NCBI GenBank assembly: GCA_951213105.1
Contig: OX578152.1
Coordinates: forward strand, 97,462,568 to 97,526,567
Length of the DNA stretch: 64,000 nucleotides
Direction of reading: 5' to 3'
Source: Amaurobius ferox
Taxonomy: Eukaryota; Arthropoda; Arachnida; Araneae; Amaurobiidae
Below, one piece after another: positions 57,801 through 64,000 of the stretch. The notes below the pieces were generated by a model. It worked only from the letters and a program-made list of their open reading frames with translations, searched no databases and had not been told where the DNA came from. A program made the position numbers and the translations under genes. Every line of letters starts with the position of its first letter. Positions within the stretch are counted from its first letter, which is position 1.

Positions 57801-59812
57801 CTCACCCAGTGCCTTGCTGACTTTGGGACATCTATTTTTACCAAAACAGTAAATAAATCTTTAAAGTAAATAAAAAATGCTATGAAGCAGCACTCAAGGT
57901 ACATATGAATAATCCCAGGAATATAAATTTCATTTAAAATCACTGTAAAATATATTTTAATTCAAAAGAATAATTTTTCAAAATACACTAAAACTACTGC
58001 TAAAAGTTTAAAGTGTTAAAATGTTTTCTATAAACAACAAAAATGACAGTATAAAACAACAAAATAAGGAGGCCAACTGATTTTGAAAGCAAAAAACAGC
58101 CTTTTTCATTAGGGCCACAGCAAGTGCAATATACATTCACCAGAGCAGGTGTCGATTGCTCTAGTGAGTGTAGATCACATCTTGTAGTTCTGATGAAGAA
58201 GGCTGTTTTTTGTCTTTGAAATAGGTTTACACCCTTATTGTTTTATTTTGTTTTTTTATACAAAGTTTTGTTTTTCTCATGAGTCAGTCATGCGAAGTGG
58301 TCCAGCACTGGCTGCTCGATCCTTTTTATTATATTTTTTCCATGTGTTATTTATTACCCTTATATGTCTAGATTTCAAAATCAGTAGCATTTTATTTTTG
58401 TAATTTTTTATTTAAAGATGGCAGCCATGATGCATGGCTTTTTCAGACATGTTAGACCTTTGCGCAAATTACTATATCTCAGCTTCTTTACATCCTAGGA
58501 CCATGGTTAAAAAGCCATTGTCTTAAACATAATATAAGCTACTACCTGTGCCCTTTTATCGTTTTTCTTCATTTGCCTGTTTAGAATGCAAGCACAGAAT
58601 ATCATCTGTACTTATGGTGGATAAATAAATTTGATAAATGAGTTATGGGTTTAAAAATTTTCGCTTTAAAAATTAGTCACTTTTAAACTAATTCGAATTT
58701 TGAATTTACAAACCTTGTTTGAATTAACAAATTAAAGTTACAATTATAAACAAATTATACTTCAAATATTTAAGTTCTTTAAACTTTTATTGAGTTATAT
58801 CAATTCAAACATTGAACGAACCAAGAAATAATTAAAAAAAAAAAACTGTTTTAACATTAAGTTTTGCACAATAAGTATCAGTTGACCAAGTGTTTAATAA
58901 TTGAAGTTTTAATTATAGTATTTACATAATGTTTGTGTCATTCAGTTGTGCAATTATGGAATTTTTTTAGATTAATAAAATAGCTTGGCATTTTATTTAA
59001 AATTTTCTGTCCCAGACCTCCTAATTTGAAACTTGTCTAAAATAATAAAGAAGAATGTTATCTGTATTTATGTGCAGCATAGCATCCATGTGCATCTAAA
59101 GAGCATGCAGCTATAAAAGTTTTTACAAAGATAGTTCAGATCAGGCTCTGATTTACCTTGGAGCAATTGGAATGTGACGCAATTTTCTTGGAGCAGTGGA
59201 ATTTGAAGCAATTTTCTACCATTTTGCCTCAAGAATATGAAAGAAGCTATTATTATAATATTTTATTTATCACAAACAAACTGTCACAACATCTTGAGTG
59301 AGCGGTTCAGCTGTAAAAAGTTAAATAGAATTAATAGTTCAAAATTCTAATTTTCTTAATTTCATAGCTATATTCTTCGAATCAGATATGTAAGCATATT
59401 TCTTATAAAGATAATTTGAAATAAGTTCAAATTACCTTTAGTAAACTATTTCAATTATCATTTCATAGTATTTTGTATGAGAATATATAAATACATCATT
59501 TCAATGGATATAAATAAATAAAAACCACACAGATTTGAATTTGTAAAAAAATTAGCTCATGTATTGCCATCTACTTAGTTACTAAGTTTGATATTAATGA
59601 TAATGCTTATTTGTTAAATTCCACTTAAGTAACATTTTACTTATTTATTTGCTTTACTTTACTTGTAGGGCGCCTCTTCTAGTCTTGTTGTTAAGTTTGC
59701 AGATACTGAAAAAGAACGACAACTAAGAAAAATGCAACAGATGTCAGGAAATATGAATATATTAAATCCTTTTGTTTTTAGCCATCTTGGAGCTTATGGA
59801 GCTTATGCACAG
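32698..59812 (+). CDS. CELF/Bruno-family RNA-binding protein (CELF3-6 type), 5' six coding exons
   Basis: Join 32698-32935, 51029-51111, 52109-52157, 54967-55095, 56992-57071, 59669-59812: 241 codons, all junctions in phase with GT/AG sites, continuing past the window. RRM1 is about residues 36-117 (RNP2 LFIGQI at 40-45, RNP1 KGCAFLTY at 79-86). RRM2 is about 125-204 (RNP2 LFVGML at 128-133, RNP1 KGCAFVKF at 166-173). The linker then begins [31 protein letters not shown] and [13 protein letters not shown] favour the CELF3-6 (fly bruno-3-like) branch over CELF1/2. Known relatives bind GU/UG-rich RNA and act in alternative splicing in the nucleus and in mRNA translation or decay in the cytoplasm; RRM3 should follow downstream. 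I give no symbol because orthology within CELF3-6 is not resolved. Confidence 0.95.
32936..33860. other. CELF intron 1, first part
   Basis: No repeat or gene recognised. T-rich on the + strand. Confidence 0.4.
33861..34464 (+). repeat. 302-bp tandem duplication in intron 1
   Basis: Two copies, 33861-34162 and 34163-34464, sharing ATTGCTGGATTT, ATTGATAGTGCTGAAATAT, GTGACCCTTTGTACAT and TAGTGGACAC(T/C)CATTCA in order. About 88-90% alike by eye. The TAGTGGACACCCAT word recurs at 34822. Confidence 0.85.
35481..35534. repeat. 22-bp near-perfect hairpin
   Basis: CTAACCTGTAGCACTATGAA and AG (35481-35502) pair with 35513-35534 with one mismatch across a 10-nt loop. Could be a small MITE remnant or an RNA hairpin in the CELF pre-mRNA. 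Confidence 0.8.
35627..35733 (+). repeat. 26-bp tandem repeat, four units
   Basis: Units of GATTATTATATGATTAAAGT plus GTGATT; the ATTAAAGTGTG word is at 35640, 35666, 35692 and 35718. Almost identical units, so a recent expansion. Confidence 0.95.
36270..36520 (-). pseudogene. Transposase DDE fragment (IS630/Tc1-mariner type)
   Basis: The minus strand reads [23 protein letters not shown] (36518-36450), then [15 protein letters not shown] and [14 protein letters not shown]. The GH-x-x-L-x-LPPYHC-x-(L/I)NPIE-x-(V/I)W pattern is known from DDE transposases of this superfamily. The usual NPIE is NLIK, so the catalytic Glu is Lys. No terminal repeats found. Confidence 0.65.
37175..37446 (+). repeat. 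147-bp tandem duplication in intron 1
   Basis: Copies at about 37175-37320 and 37321-37446 share TTCTTCTTTGGCTGAG, CCATTGAAATCTATCCCT and CATAAAATTTATATCAGCA. About 90% alike. Confidence 0.85.
37965..38915 (+). mobile_element. Family A element, full length, in CELF intron 1
   Basis: Same 33-bp terminal palindrome as 2265 and 4269, a (GT)n tract at 38092-38150, the TTGGCGAC block at 38650-38705, the subterminal arm TATATAAGGAAAGT at 38874-38887 and the end CACATCAGATTTTTTT. Its orientation is the same as the gene. Confidence 0.85.
38916..40109. other. CELF intron 1, unannotated part
   Basis: No gene or repeat recognised apart from a short repeat of ATCCCATGTTAGAT(G/A) near 39446-39490. Confidence 0.4.
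40110..40155. repeat. (TA)n microsatellite, target of a mariner-like insertion
   Basis: TA-rich tract interrupted by the element at 40156-40920; the tract resumes at 40921-40982. Confidence 0.9.
40156..40920 (-). mobile_element. Internally deleted mariner-like element (765 bp)
   Basis: Terminal repeats CAGGGTGTGGCAAAAAGAGC on the left and, reversed, CAGGGTGCGGCAGAAAGAAC on the right, both flanked by TA. The minus strand keeps the transposase N-terminus ([30 protein letters not shown], 40800-40600), joined directly to the C-terminal SSDLHDFF and [17 protein letters not shown] region (40530-40290), with a one-base frameshift in an A8 run at 40511-40519. The catalytic core between them is deleted. 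A 49-bp direct duplication sits at 40200-40297. Confidence 0.9.
40983..41551. other. CELF intron 1, unannotated part
   Basis: No gene recognised. A GC-richer stretch at 41345-41510 has no convincing frame. Confidence 0.35.
41552..41962 (+). mobile_element. Probable solo LTR
   Basis: A 411-bp stretch bounded by TTGTCATTAAG and GTTACCTACAA (inverted TTGT/ACAA ends), with TCAG on both sides (41548-41551 and 41963-41966) as a possible 4-bp target duplication. A TATA-like TATATATAC lies near 41675 and AATAAA near 41825, at a spacing that fits U3-R-U5. No internal retroelement sequence. The orientation is inferred from the TATA and polyA order. Confidence 0.5.
41967..42872. other. CELF intron 1, unannotated part
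   Basis: GC-richer 41967-42200, then AT-rich. The 88-residue ORF at 42206-42472 has no domain I recognise. Confidence 0.35.
42873..42924. repeat. Perfect 20-bp hairpin
   Basis: CCTTTTTATACACTTTAAAG (42873-42892) is an exact inverted repeat of 42905-42924 with a 12-nt loop. Several GTAACTNTTTA words follow at 42954-43010. Confidence 0.9.
42925..45019. other. CELF intron 1, unannotated part
   Basis: About 2.1 kb of AT-rich intron with no gene or named repeat. The 73-residue ORF at 44796-45017 is probably chance. Confidence 0.4.
45078..46321 (-). pseudogene. Mariner transposase, inactivated
   Basis: Read from 46321: [23 protein letters not shown] region with [15 protein letters not shown] and GRPSTS, then [16 protein letters not shown] (first catalytic Asp, about 45810). 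A frameshift near 45740 passes to [16 protein letters not shown]. After a 132-bp in-frame duplication come [11 protein letters not shown] (about 45385) and [17 protein letters not shown] (about 45290). Mariner needs D, D34D: the second Asp (usual HDN) is Gly, and the third (usual CDF) is Asn, with the 34-residue spacing kept. The protein is the SETMAR-like mariner type. It cannot be catalytic. Confidence 0.92.
45469..45732 (-). repeat. 132-bp in-frame duplication within the mariner transposase
   Basis: The stretch TGGGTGTACCTCTCCTTGTT at 45469 recurs at 45601. The two 132-bp units (44 codons) are almost identical and repeat the region [13 protein letters not shown] ... NKERYTQ. The frame is kept through both. 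Confidence 0.93.
46573..48240 (-). mobile_element. Second mariner copy, truncated and split by a hAT-type element
   Basis: Matches the N-terminal half of the 45020-46499 family (CTCCAGCATTACCTTCCCC start at 46573; right terminal repeat ending CCTACCTTG at 48240, followed by TA). The C-terminal half and left terminus are missing. An 863-bp insertion at 46906-47768 splits it. The remnant encodes broken parts such as [20 protein letters not shown] near 48040-47980. Confidence 0.88.
46906..47768. mobile_element. hAT-type non-autonomous element inside the mariner copy
   Basis: Terminal repeats CAGTGGTGTAGTCG (46906-46919) and CGACTACACCCCTG (47755-47768). Exact 8-bp duplication CTTTTAAG at 46898-46905 and 47769-47776. 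Inside is a perfect 23-bp hairpin (47277-47299 with 47309-47331). A possible second, inner element is suggested by AGGGCTGGGAAGTATTGCGATA near 46992 and GATAACCGCCATCCCTA near 47542. No transposase. Confidence 0.88.
48241..49093. other. CELF intron 1, unannotated part
   Basis: No gene. A hAT-like terminal sequence (GGTTGAACACCACTG) ends at 48916; its partner end was not found. Confidence 0.4.
49094..49835 (+). mobile_element. Internally deleted mariner-like element (742 bp)
   Basis: Terminal repeats CAGGATGTTTCTAAAGTCGC and, reversed, CAGGGTGTTTCTAAAGTCGC, flanked by TA. The plus strand encodes the central and C-terminal transposase: [34 protein letters not shown] (49203-49350), [30 protein letters not shown] (49500-49600) and [20 protein letters not shown] frameshift lies near 49480-49500, and the QQDGA-type second Asp motif is replaced by [12 protein letters not shown]. 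The N-terminal HTH part is deleted. Confidence 0.9.
49836..51028. other. CELF intron 1, last part
   Basis: No gene or repeat recognised, apart from a C-rich run at 49987-50003. Ends in the acceptor of exon 2. Confidence 0.4.
51029..51111 (+). CDS. CELF coding exon 2
   Basis: 83 nt between TATTTCAG and GGG|GTAAGT. It completes the Gly codon and encodes [27 protein letters not shown] in two parts, which is the RNP1 motif and the last helix of RRM1. Too short for an ordinary ORF search; placed by protein similarity and splice sites. Confidence 0.95.
51112..52108. other. CELF intron 2
   Basis: 997 bp. Contains a perfect 18-bp palindrome with a 3-nt loop at 51807-51845 (GTTAAATAAGTGCTGATT), and otherwise nothing I recognise. 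Confidence 0.6.
52109..52157 (+). CDS. CELF coding exon 3
   Basis: 49 nt between TTCTAG and GGAG|GTAAAT. Encodes [16 protein letters not shown] plus 1 nt: the last strand of RRM1 (PIQVKPAD is highly conserved in CELF proteins) and the inter-RRM linker. Confidence 0.95.
52353..53561. mobile_element. hAT-type non-autonomous element in CELF intron 3
   Basis: Ends TAGGGGTGCTCAACC on the left and, reversed, CAGCGGTGCTCAAATT on the right. The flanks ATTTAGAC (52345-52352) and ATTTATAC (53562-53569) match at seven of eight positions, as an 8-bp hAT duplication would after decay. It carries a (TA)n tract (52573-52608) and a SINE (52789-53079). No transposase ORF. Confidence 0.7.
52789..53079 (+). 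mobile_element. tRNA-derived SINE
   Basis: Head GGCGCGGTAGCCCAGTGG (A box) with CCCGGGTTTGATTCC (B box, one change from GGTTCGATTCC). Body from GCCGCCGTGTTCACACGGAG to GACGGTCTGGGTCTCAACAA, and a (CAA)n tail. Flanked by ACAGTCAGAAAGGT (52775-52788) and ACAGTTAGAAAGGT (53080-53093), 13 of 14 identical. It shares the body of the 5S-headed SINEs at 8357 and 23761. Sense orientation relative to CELF. Confidence 0.93.
53570..54966. other. CELF intron 3, remainder
   Basis: Contains (AAT)n followed by A22 at 54778-54831, and a hAT-like terminus (CAGTGTTTTTCAAAC, 54632) without a visible partner. No gene. Confidence 0.5.
54967..55095 (+). CDS. CELF coding exon 4
   Basis: 129 nt between TTTTTCAG and AAAG|GTTTTA. 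Encodes [19 protein letters not shown] and on to GPDGQSK, the first half of RRM2. The donor GTTTTA is weaker than consensus, so skipping or alternative use of this exon is conceivable. Confidence 0.94.
55371..55621. mobile_element. 251-bp foldback element in CELF intron 4
   Basis: The left half (TTTGACACTAGAATGACGG, GTTCATTTTGATC, ACTTTGAGAAACGATTCCTC) is the reverse complement, with scattered changes, of the right half (CCGCTTCCATCGTTCTAGTG, GTTAAC). Arms are over 100 bp. The outer TTAACACTAGAA on the right suggests a piggyBac-like MITE with TTAA target (left TTAA mutated to TTGA); this is an inference. Confidence 0.8.
55622..56778. other. CELF intron 4, unannotated part
   Basis: AT-rich, nothing recognised. 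Confidence 0.4.
56779..56845 (-). mobile_element. SINE 3' end fragment
   Basis: The last 65 bp of the SINE family on the minus strand (GTTGAGACCCAGACTGTCTG, CCAGAAAGGTGTAAGGTAAC). Either a severely 5'-truncated insertion or a deletion product, about 150 bp upstream of exon 5. Confidence 0.8.
56992..57071 (+). CDS. CELF coding exon 5
   Basis: 80 nt between CTTTTTTTAAG and CCT|GTATGT. Encodes [18 protein letters not shown] and ALHGSQTMP, the RNP1 motif and second helix of RRM2. It is preceded by a good polypyrimidine tract. Confidence 0.95.
57227..57278. repeat. Foldback-stem relative
   Basis: GTATCAACCAGTTTCGGTGG, then CTTTCTTTGTCAGGATTA, matches in order the left arm of the foldback at 18434-18660 (GTATCAACCGGTTTCAAAG, CTTCTTCAGGATG). 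Only one arm is present. Confidence 0.6.
58051..58250. mobile_element. 200-bp foldback element in CELF intron 5
   Basis: The left arm TTTTGAAAGCAAAAAACAGCC, CTTTTTCAT pairs with the right arm ATGAAGAAGGCTGTTTTTTG, CTTTGAAA, and the outer parts AAAATAAGG and CCTTATTGTTTTATTTTG continue the stem. The stem words (TTTCAAAGAC ... CTTCTTCATCAG) are shared with 18434-18660. Confidence 0.7.
59669..59812 (+). CDS. CELF coding exon 6
   Basis: 144 nt between TACTTGTAG and CACAG|GTATAC, 48 codons, phase 0 at both ends. Encodes [37 protein letters not shown] and [11 protein letters not shown]: the end of RRM2 and the start of the divergent linker. In relatives the next exon begins ALMQQQ; it is not found before 64000. 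Confidence 0.95.
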
Positions 59813-60402
59813 GTATACAATGTCATGTTTTTATTCTCTTACCACAAAAATTTGGCTATATAAATTATGTATAATTTTTAAAATTAATTTCTATTGGGAT
59901 TTTATTTGCAATTTTGACTCCATTCAAAAATTTAGTTTTGTCTGACGCCATTCTTAATTCCATGACTGTTAAACCACTATCTGCATACATAATTATTTAA
60001 TGGTTTGTTAAATCAGTTATTCTGCATGACATTTTGCATCTTATATTTAATTTTATGAAGTTATGTTTGTTTTGTACTTCTCATAATATGAAATTTCTTT
60101 TTTCTGATTGATCTTTTGTATTATGCAAATTCAGTTTGTGAGCTGGGTGTATTAAAAAGCTCTAGTGTACTTTGTACTTGTCATATGCCTCTGATGAAGG
60201 GCACCTATACATCCAAAAATACTAGACAAAATTCATGTAAAATTTTACATCATATATGATGTAAATAAAACTTTTGTTTTAATAGCTAATATTTTAATAA
60301 TATTTTATTTTAAACTTTTAGTTTAGTTTTTATTATCAGAATTTTTCTTATTTGGATATGTCACCAATTTTAGTTATTCATATTTGATATTTATAATTCT
60401 GT
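59813..60402. other. Start of CELF intron 6
   Basis: No repeat recognised except CTCTGATGAAGGGCACC near 60187, which resembles the foldback stem words. AT-rich. Confidence 0.4.
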
Positions 60403-62260
60403 TTGTTGGTGGTCACCATGGCCCCCACAAGGGGTGACTAGTACGGCTACACCCAGGGGGCCCAGACAAACGGATGTGAAAGGGGGCCCGGCGGAGCCAG
60501 ACGCCTTTCAGGGTTTTTTTCTAATTGACTAATTGACAGCTGCTAAAAAAAACTGTTTTTTAGTAATAATAAGTTCTGAGAAAAGGGGCCTCAGTGCATG
60601 CAGAAGAGCGATAATAGTTAAAACTATTGTTCTGCATGCAATACAACTATTGTTGTATATACTGCATATAAACAGAAGAATAAGCTTTTAATTTCAAGTT
60701 ACATTGAAAAGTGTTCAGGAAATAAAATTACGTTGACTCCAATTATGTTGTCCATCTGTTGGAGTCTGGCAGTCTGAAATTTGGTGGGGGTGACTGCGGT
60801 GGTTTCCGGTATGTGGTATATCTTTGATTTTTGGAGGGTGTTGTTGGAAGCTGGTAACAGTCTCTGCGCAATTCAAAGGAGGCAAATGTTTTACAACCTG
60901 AAAAACAAAGTGCAATTTTTTGGGGAAAACAAACATACAAGAGGATTCAGTTTTGTTCAGTTCAGTTCACTTTTCATTCAGAATGTGACACCTTTTATCT
61001 GACAAGGTTAGAAAAAATCTTACAAATGTAAGTCAATTAGCTAGAGAAGGATCTTCACCAAAAACAAAATCTTGGAAGAGGTTATATGACATTCTGCCTT
61101 CTCACGAGAGCAGCTACTAACACAGGAAGAATTATTTAGCTTGGAAGTCTTTTCAACTGTCTCTACAAGGAAATGGGATCGATAAGAATTTGCAACAGCA
61201 AATTCAGTGTGAGGCAACAAAGTGGAGGACAATTCTTCAAAGGATTTTGAATAGCACATTATTTCTGTCATCTAGAGGATTTGCTTTTCAGGGGGAAAAC
61301 AAAAATTGGAGACTGTCACAATGGTAATTTTTTAGGTTTTTTAGAATTGCTTGGAAAGTACGATAAAGTAATACGTGAGCATCTATCTAAAGTTGAAAAA
61401 CTACAGTTGGAAGGAAAAAGTATGAAAAGTCGAGCACAATATTTATCGTGGTTTTCTCAAAATGAGTTTATTTCTCTATGTGGTGAGAAAATTCTCAGAA
61501 CCGTTCTGGATCAAAGACAAGAAGCAATTTTTTACGGACTTATTGTAGATGCAACACCGGACATTTCTCACGAAGAACAAAATGTTTTAATCCTTTGGTA
61601 TGTTTTTTGGAACCTCGAGACCAGCGAATTTAAAGTATGCGAGCGTTTTGTTAAGTTCATGAACTTCAATGGTAAAACGGGAAAAAAAATTACAGAGGAA
61701 ATACTTTCAACTCTAGAAGCACATAACGTACCTCTTGAAGATTGCCATTCTCAAGGTTATGACAATGGCGTAAATATGCATGGACCAATAAATGGTGTCA
61801 AGACCAGAATCTTGAAAAAAAAATGAACATGTTCTCTTTTCTCCTTGCAGAGCACATTCATTAAATCGGGTCGGAGTGAACGCTGCAAAAATGAACGTGG
61901 ATATTTTAACATTTTTTGGGTACGTTGAGAGTTTCTATTCTTTTTTCTCCCACAGCCCTGCATGCTGGGAAGTTCTAAAAAAACATGTTCTGTTATTTCT
62001 TCAAAGTGTGTCACAAACAAGGTGGAGTGAAAGAATCCAAACTGTGCGCCCCATCGTCAAGCATTATCCCAATGTACTGAAAGTCTTAGATGTCATCCTC
62101 GAGGAAATGGCTACAGACTTGACTCCATCAGCACACAACACCATCAAAGGACTGAAGAAATACTTCAGATCCTTTAAGGGTCTGCTAACAACGTCGATTT
62201 GGCATAAAATATTGTCAAGTATTGACCAAAACAATATCATTATACAAAGTATATGTCATA
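60403..62260 (+). mobile_element. Decayed hAT element (DUF4371 / ZMYM1-like transposase)
   Basis: A left-end-like GC-rich stretch with CACCCAGGGGGCCCAG at about 60450 is followed by a non-coding decayed N-terminal region and the transposase remnant at 61171-62260. Right terminus and 8-bp duplication were not identified, so both edges are approximate. It lies in what should be CELF intron 6. Confidence 0.65.
61171..62260 (+). pseudogene. hAT transposase remnant, two frameshifts
   Basis: Part 1 (61171-61290): DKNLQQQIQCEATKWRTIL, SSRGFAF. After a frameshift near 61290-61300, part 2: KIGDCHNGNFLGFLELLGKYD, FYGLIVDATPDISHEEQN and QGYDNGVNMHGPINGVKTRI, i.e. the DUF4371 region with the DATPD-type catalytic motif. 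A one-base slip in the A9 run at 61815-61823 ends that frame. Part 3 (about 61830-62260): SPCRAHSLNRVGV, VDILTFFGYVESFYSFF, SQTRWSERIQTV and GLLTTSIWHKIL. The TTF zinc finger and the C-terminal dimerisation domain are missing. Similar proteins are often annotated 'zinc finger MYM-type 1-like'; that name reflects domesticated relatives, not this relic. Confidence 0.88.
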
Positions 62261-62376
62261 CCATTAACAATGTCATTATACCACATGCAATAATTACACC
62301 AAATTTCACACAAATTCTTCAATTACTTCCAAAGATATCTGTCATTTTATTTGCATTAAATTCCCATTAGTTGCAA

Positions 62377-63362
62377 TGTTAACTAATCCACTTTTGGCCG
62401 CTTATTCGAGACCAACGCCATCTGGCGGAGGCGGTTTTTGTTGGAAATAATCAATACATCGCGATTCACGTTCCCGTGAACGGGCGTTTATGCAAATTTA
62501 ATATGAACGACTCTTCCCGTTCACCGGCATGAACCGTGACGTTTTTCAACATGAGGTTTCATGCAAATCAGTTCTCAATGCATACGCATCTGATTTGCAT
62601 ATCCGGGGGCGTTTCCAGAACTGTCCATTCTCGGATATATAGGGCAGAGGTTTCTTGAAGCAATCTGGAGAAGGTCGAAAGAGGTCGATCGAGATCAGAC
62701 GTCTGAAGAAGTCAGACGAGATAGACACTGATGGTCTGATGCAGGCAGACAGAAATGTTTTTTGACAGAAGCACTGCGGAATATCGTTTGACGACGGTGA
62801 ATAGTCGAAACGGATGCAGATGTGGTCAGTTTTGACCAGCATGTATTGAACGTTAAATTTACTTTCAAACGTTCGGAAGCCGCTTTAAATATTTTCCTGA
62901 TGTTCTATCCTTTGGTTTCCCTTTGCCAAGTGATGGTGGCTGAAATACACGCAAGTGATAGAGGTAGTATAGTAACTTACTACCAAATGCTTCAAGGAAT
63001 CTCTGTCTAGTCATTTACAACTAAAAATCTTTTGTACATAGTATATTTTTGATGTTTTACGGCATGGAAAATTACCAGGTACGTGTAATATGCCGAGTTG
63101 TGTTTTTCACCAAATAAAGTGAACGAAGTTTTTCTTTAAAACTGGACTTGTGTACTTTCATGACCTAGCCAACACTTATTGACTCTGACAGTGCGTGCTT
63201 TGCTATCTTCAAATTTTCAATTTTCCAAGAGAAACGAAATAAAGTGAACGAAGTTTTTCTTTAAAACTGGACTTGTGTACTTTCATGACCCAGCCAACAC
63301 TTATTGACTCTGACAGTGCGTGCTTTGCTATCTTCAAATTTAAATTTTTCGCAAAAGAAACA
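62377..63362 (+). mobile_element. 5' LTR of a Ty1/copia retrotransposon
   Basis: Inferred to run from TGTTAACTAATCC (62377) to ...AAAGAAACA (63362), just before the primer-binding site. U3 holds three octamer motifs (62490-62497, 62561-62568, and inverted 62593-62600) and a TATA box (TATATA, 62636-62641). AATAAA occurs at 63113 and 63238 because the last 125 bp are tandemly duplicated. The left edge is a best guess from the TG...CA rule, since the 3' LTR is outside the window. Confidence 0.7.
63112..63361 (+). repeat. 125-bp tandem duplication in the LTR
   Basis: Units 63112-63236 and 63237-63361 are nearly identical for their first 105 bp (AAATAAAGTGAACGAAG to GCTATCTTCAAATTT) and differ only in the last 20 bp. 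The unit carries the polyadenylation signal. Confidence 0.95.
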
Positions 63363-63382
63363 GTTACGGGGCCAGTTCAACG
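63363..63382 (+). promoter_or_regulatory. Primer-binding site (copia type)
   Basis: GTTACGGGGCCAGTTC followed by AACGCCTAATA closely resembles the region just after the Drosophila copia 5' LTR as I remember it, where a half-molecule of initiator tRNA-Met primes reverse transcription. The position directly after an LTR ending in CA and before gag supports this. Confidence 0.6.
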
Positions 63383-63551
63383 CCTAATAGAGTCATAAGT
63401 GCAAGTATCTTTAAAGAAATCGTTCCAGTGTTCAGATGGGGGCCGCACCTGGCACCATTTTGAAGTTCGTGTGAACAACGAAACGCAACAGTGTAAACGT
63501 AAACAGTGTACAAGAACTTTTACTTCTGCTTCTTCAAAACTACGAGTGGCC

Positions 63552-64000
63552 ATGGAGGCAAGTAGAACGGAGTTGCTGACGCGGGACAACTACGTCACCT
63601 GGTGTACCGACATCTCATTCGTCCTCAAGGGAGAAGGATGTTTCGGACATGTAGATGGAAGCGTTAGGCCTTTGGAGGAAGATGCAAGTCGCCGCGACTA
63701 CGATGATTTTTATCGCCGGAAAGACCGAGCATTAGCCATCATTTATCAAAGTTTATCCTCGGAATACAAGGAGTTGATAAACGTCACCGACGAACCTAGT
63801 CAAGTATGGAATACCTTGAAAGAACATTTTCAAGCGCCTTCCAGAGCCAACCTGGTTAGATTACTAGATGAGTTCTTCGACATCTGGCCGGAGCCAGACG
63901 AGCCTGTTGACATTTTTTGCTCAAGACTGCGGAAGGCCGTGACGAGGCTTAAAGACGCGAAACACCCCATTGAAGACCTATATGTAGCATTCCAGTCGAT
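63552..64000 (+). CDS. copia-type Gag, N-terminal part (runs off the window)
   Basis: ATG at 63552, open for 149 codons to the window end. The product starts MEASRTELLTRDNYVTW and contains a D-F-Y-x-R-K-D-x-x-A-L-A-I-I pattern, WNTLKEHFQAPSRANLVRL and VDIFCSRLRKAVTRLK. This is the UBN2/DUF4219-type Gag layout of Ty1/copia elements: NYxxW near the start, and an x-W-x-x-L-x-x-x-(Y/F) box. It would form the nucleocapsid precursor; the zinc knuckle, protease, integrase, RT and RNase H should follow in the same long ORF. No stop or frameshift is seen, so this copy may be young. Confidence 0.9.
   Translation, partial: MEASRTELLTRDNYVTWCTDISFVLKGEGCFGHVDGSVRPLEEDASRRDYDDFYRRKDRALAIIYQSLSSEYKELINVTDEPSQVWNTLKEHFQAPSRANLVRLLDEFFDIWPEPDEPVDIFCSRLRKAVTRLKDAKHPIEDLYVAFQS

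Larger units (their letters stand above)
57072..59668. other. CELF intron 5
   Basis: 2.6 kb. Holds a foldback-related fragment (57227-57278), a hAT-like terminus near 57370-57420 (reversed CAGTGATTAACAACTGG) and the foldback at 58051-58250. No gene. Confidence 0.5.

Noticed and set aside
32698..59812. Assignment to CELF1/2 (CUGBP1/2)
   Set aside because: RRM1 has [15 protein letters not shown] and [10 protein letters not shown], as in CELF3-6; CELF1/2 differ at these positions as I remember them.
61171..62260. Host ZMYM1-like zinc-finger gene
   Set aside because: Frameshifts, missing zinc finger and missing C-terminus show a decayed hAT transposase.
62822..63010. 62-residue ORF in the copia LTR
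   Set aside because: It lies between TATA box and polyadenylation signal of the LTR and shows no domain.

Overview
The window is a piece of an animal nuclear genome, most likely an arthropod and plausibly a chelicerate such as a spider. It is AT-rich, has no operon-like coding, contains one spliced gene with introns up to 18 kb, and is densely packed with decayed transposable elements. The chelicerate placement is an inference from general impression, not from a database search.

The only host gene I can support is a CELF/Bruno-family RNA-binding protein of the CELF3-6 (bruno-3-like) type on the + strand. Six coding exons can be placed by homology and splice signals: 32698-32935, 51029-51111, 52109-52157, 54967-55095, 56992-57071 and 59669-59812. 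They join in phase into 241 codons that encode RRM1, RRM2 and the start of the linker. The exons for the linker and RRM3 must lie beyond 64000.

Layout. 1-32200 is intergenic and built of nested repeats. It holds three families of palindrome-ended non-autonomous elements (families A, B and C here), a Helitron with a Pif1-helicase remnant (8944-10464), two Tc1 families, a mariner fragment, a decayed LINE (about 29860-31770), a hAT-like MITE, satellites of 105 bp and 190 bp period, and several SINEs. Intron 1 (32936-51028) holds another family A copy, two internally deleted mariner-like elements, a full mariner with broken catalytic residues, a second mariner copy split by a hAT-type element, a probable solo LTR and several tandem duplications and hairpins. 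Introns 2-5 carry a hAT-type element with a SINE inside it, and foldback elements. Downstream of exon 6 are a decayed DUF4371-type hAT transposase and, at the right edge, the 5' LTR, primer-binding site and gag start of a Ty1/copia retrotransposon.

The least ordinary material is: (i) a SINE family whose members share one body but have different heads, either a tRNA-like head alone or a 5S rRNA-like head joined to a tRNA-like remnant, with intact target-site duplications; (ii) two unrelated repeat families with the same architecture (terminal palindrome, microsatellite, one stem arm repeated near the other end), recalling Helentron-associated elements; (iii) a copia LTR with three octamer motifs and a duplicated polyadenylation/U5 segment. 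I found no CRISPR array, no functional rRNA or tRNA gene, and no evidence for an undescribed multi-gene system.
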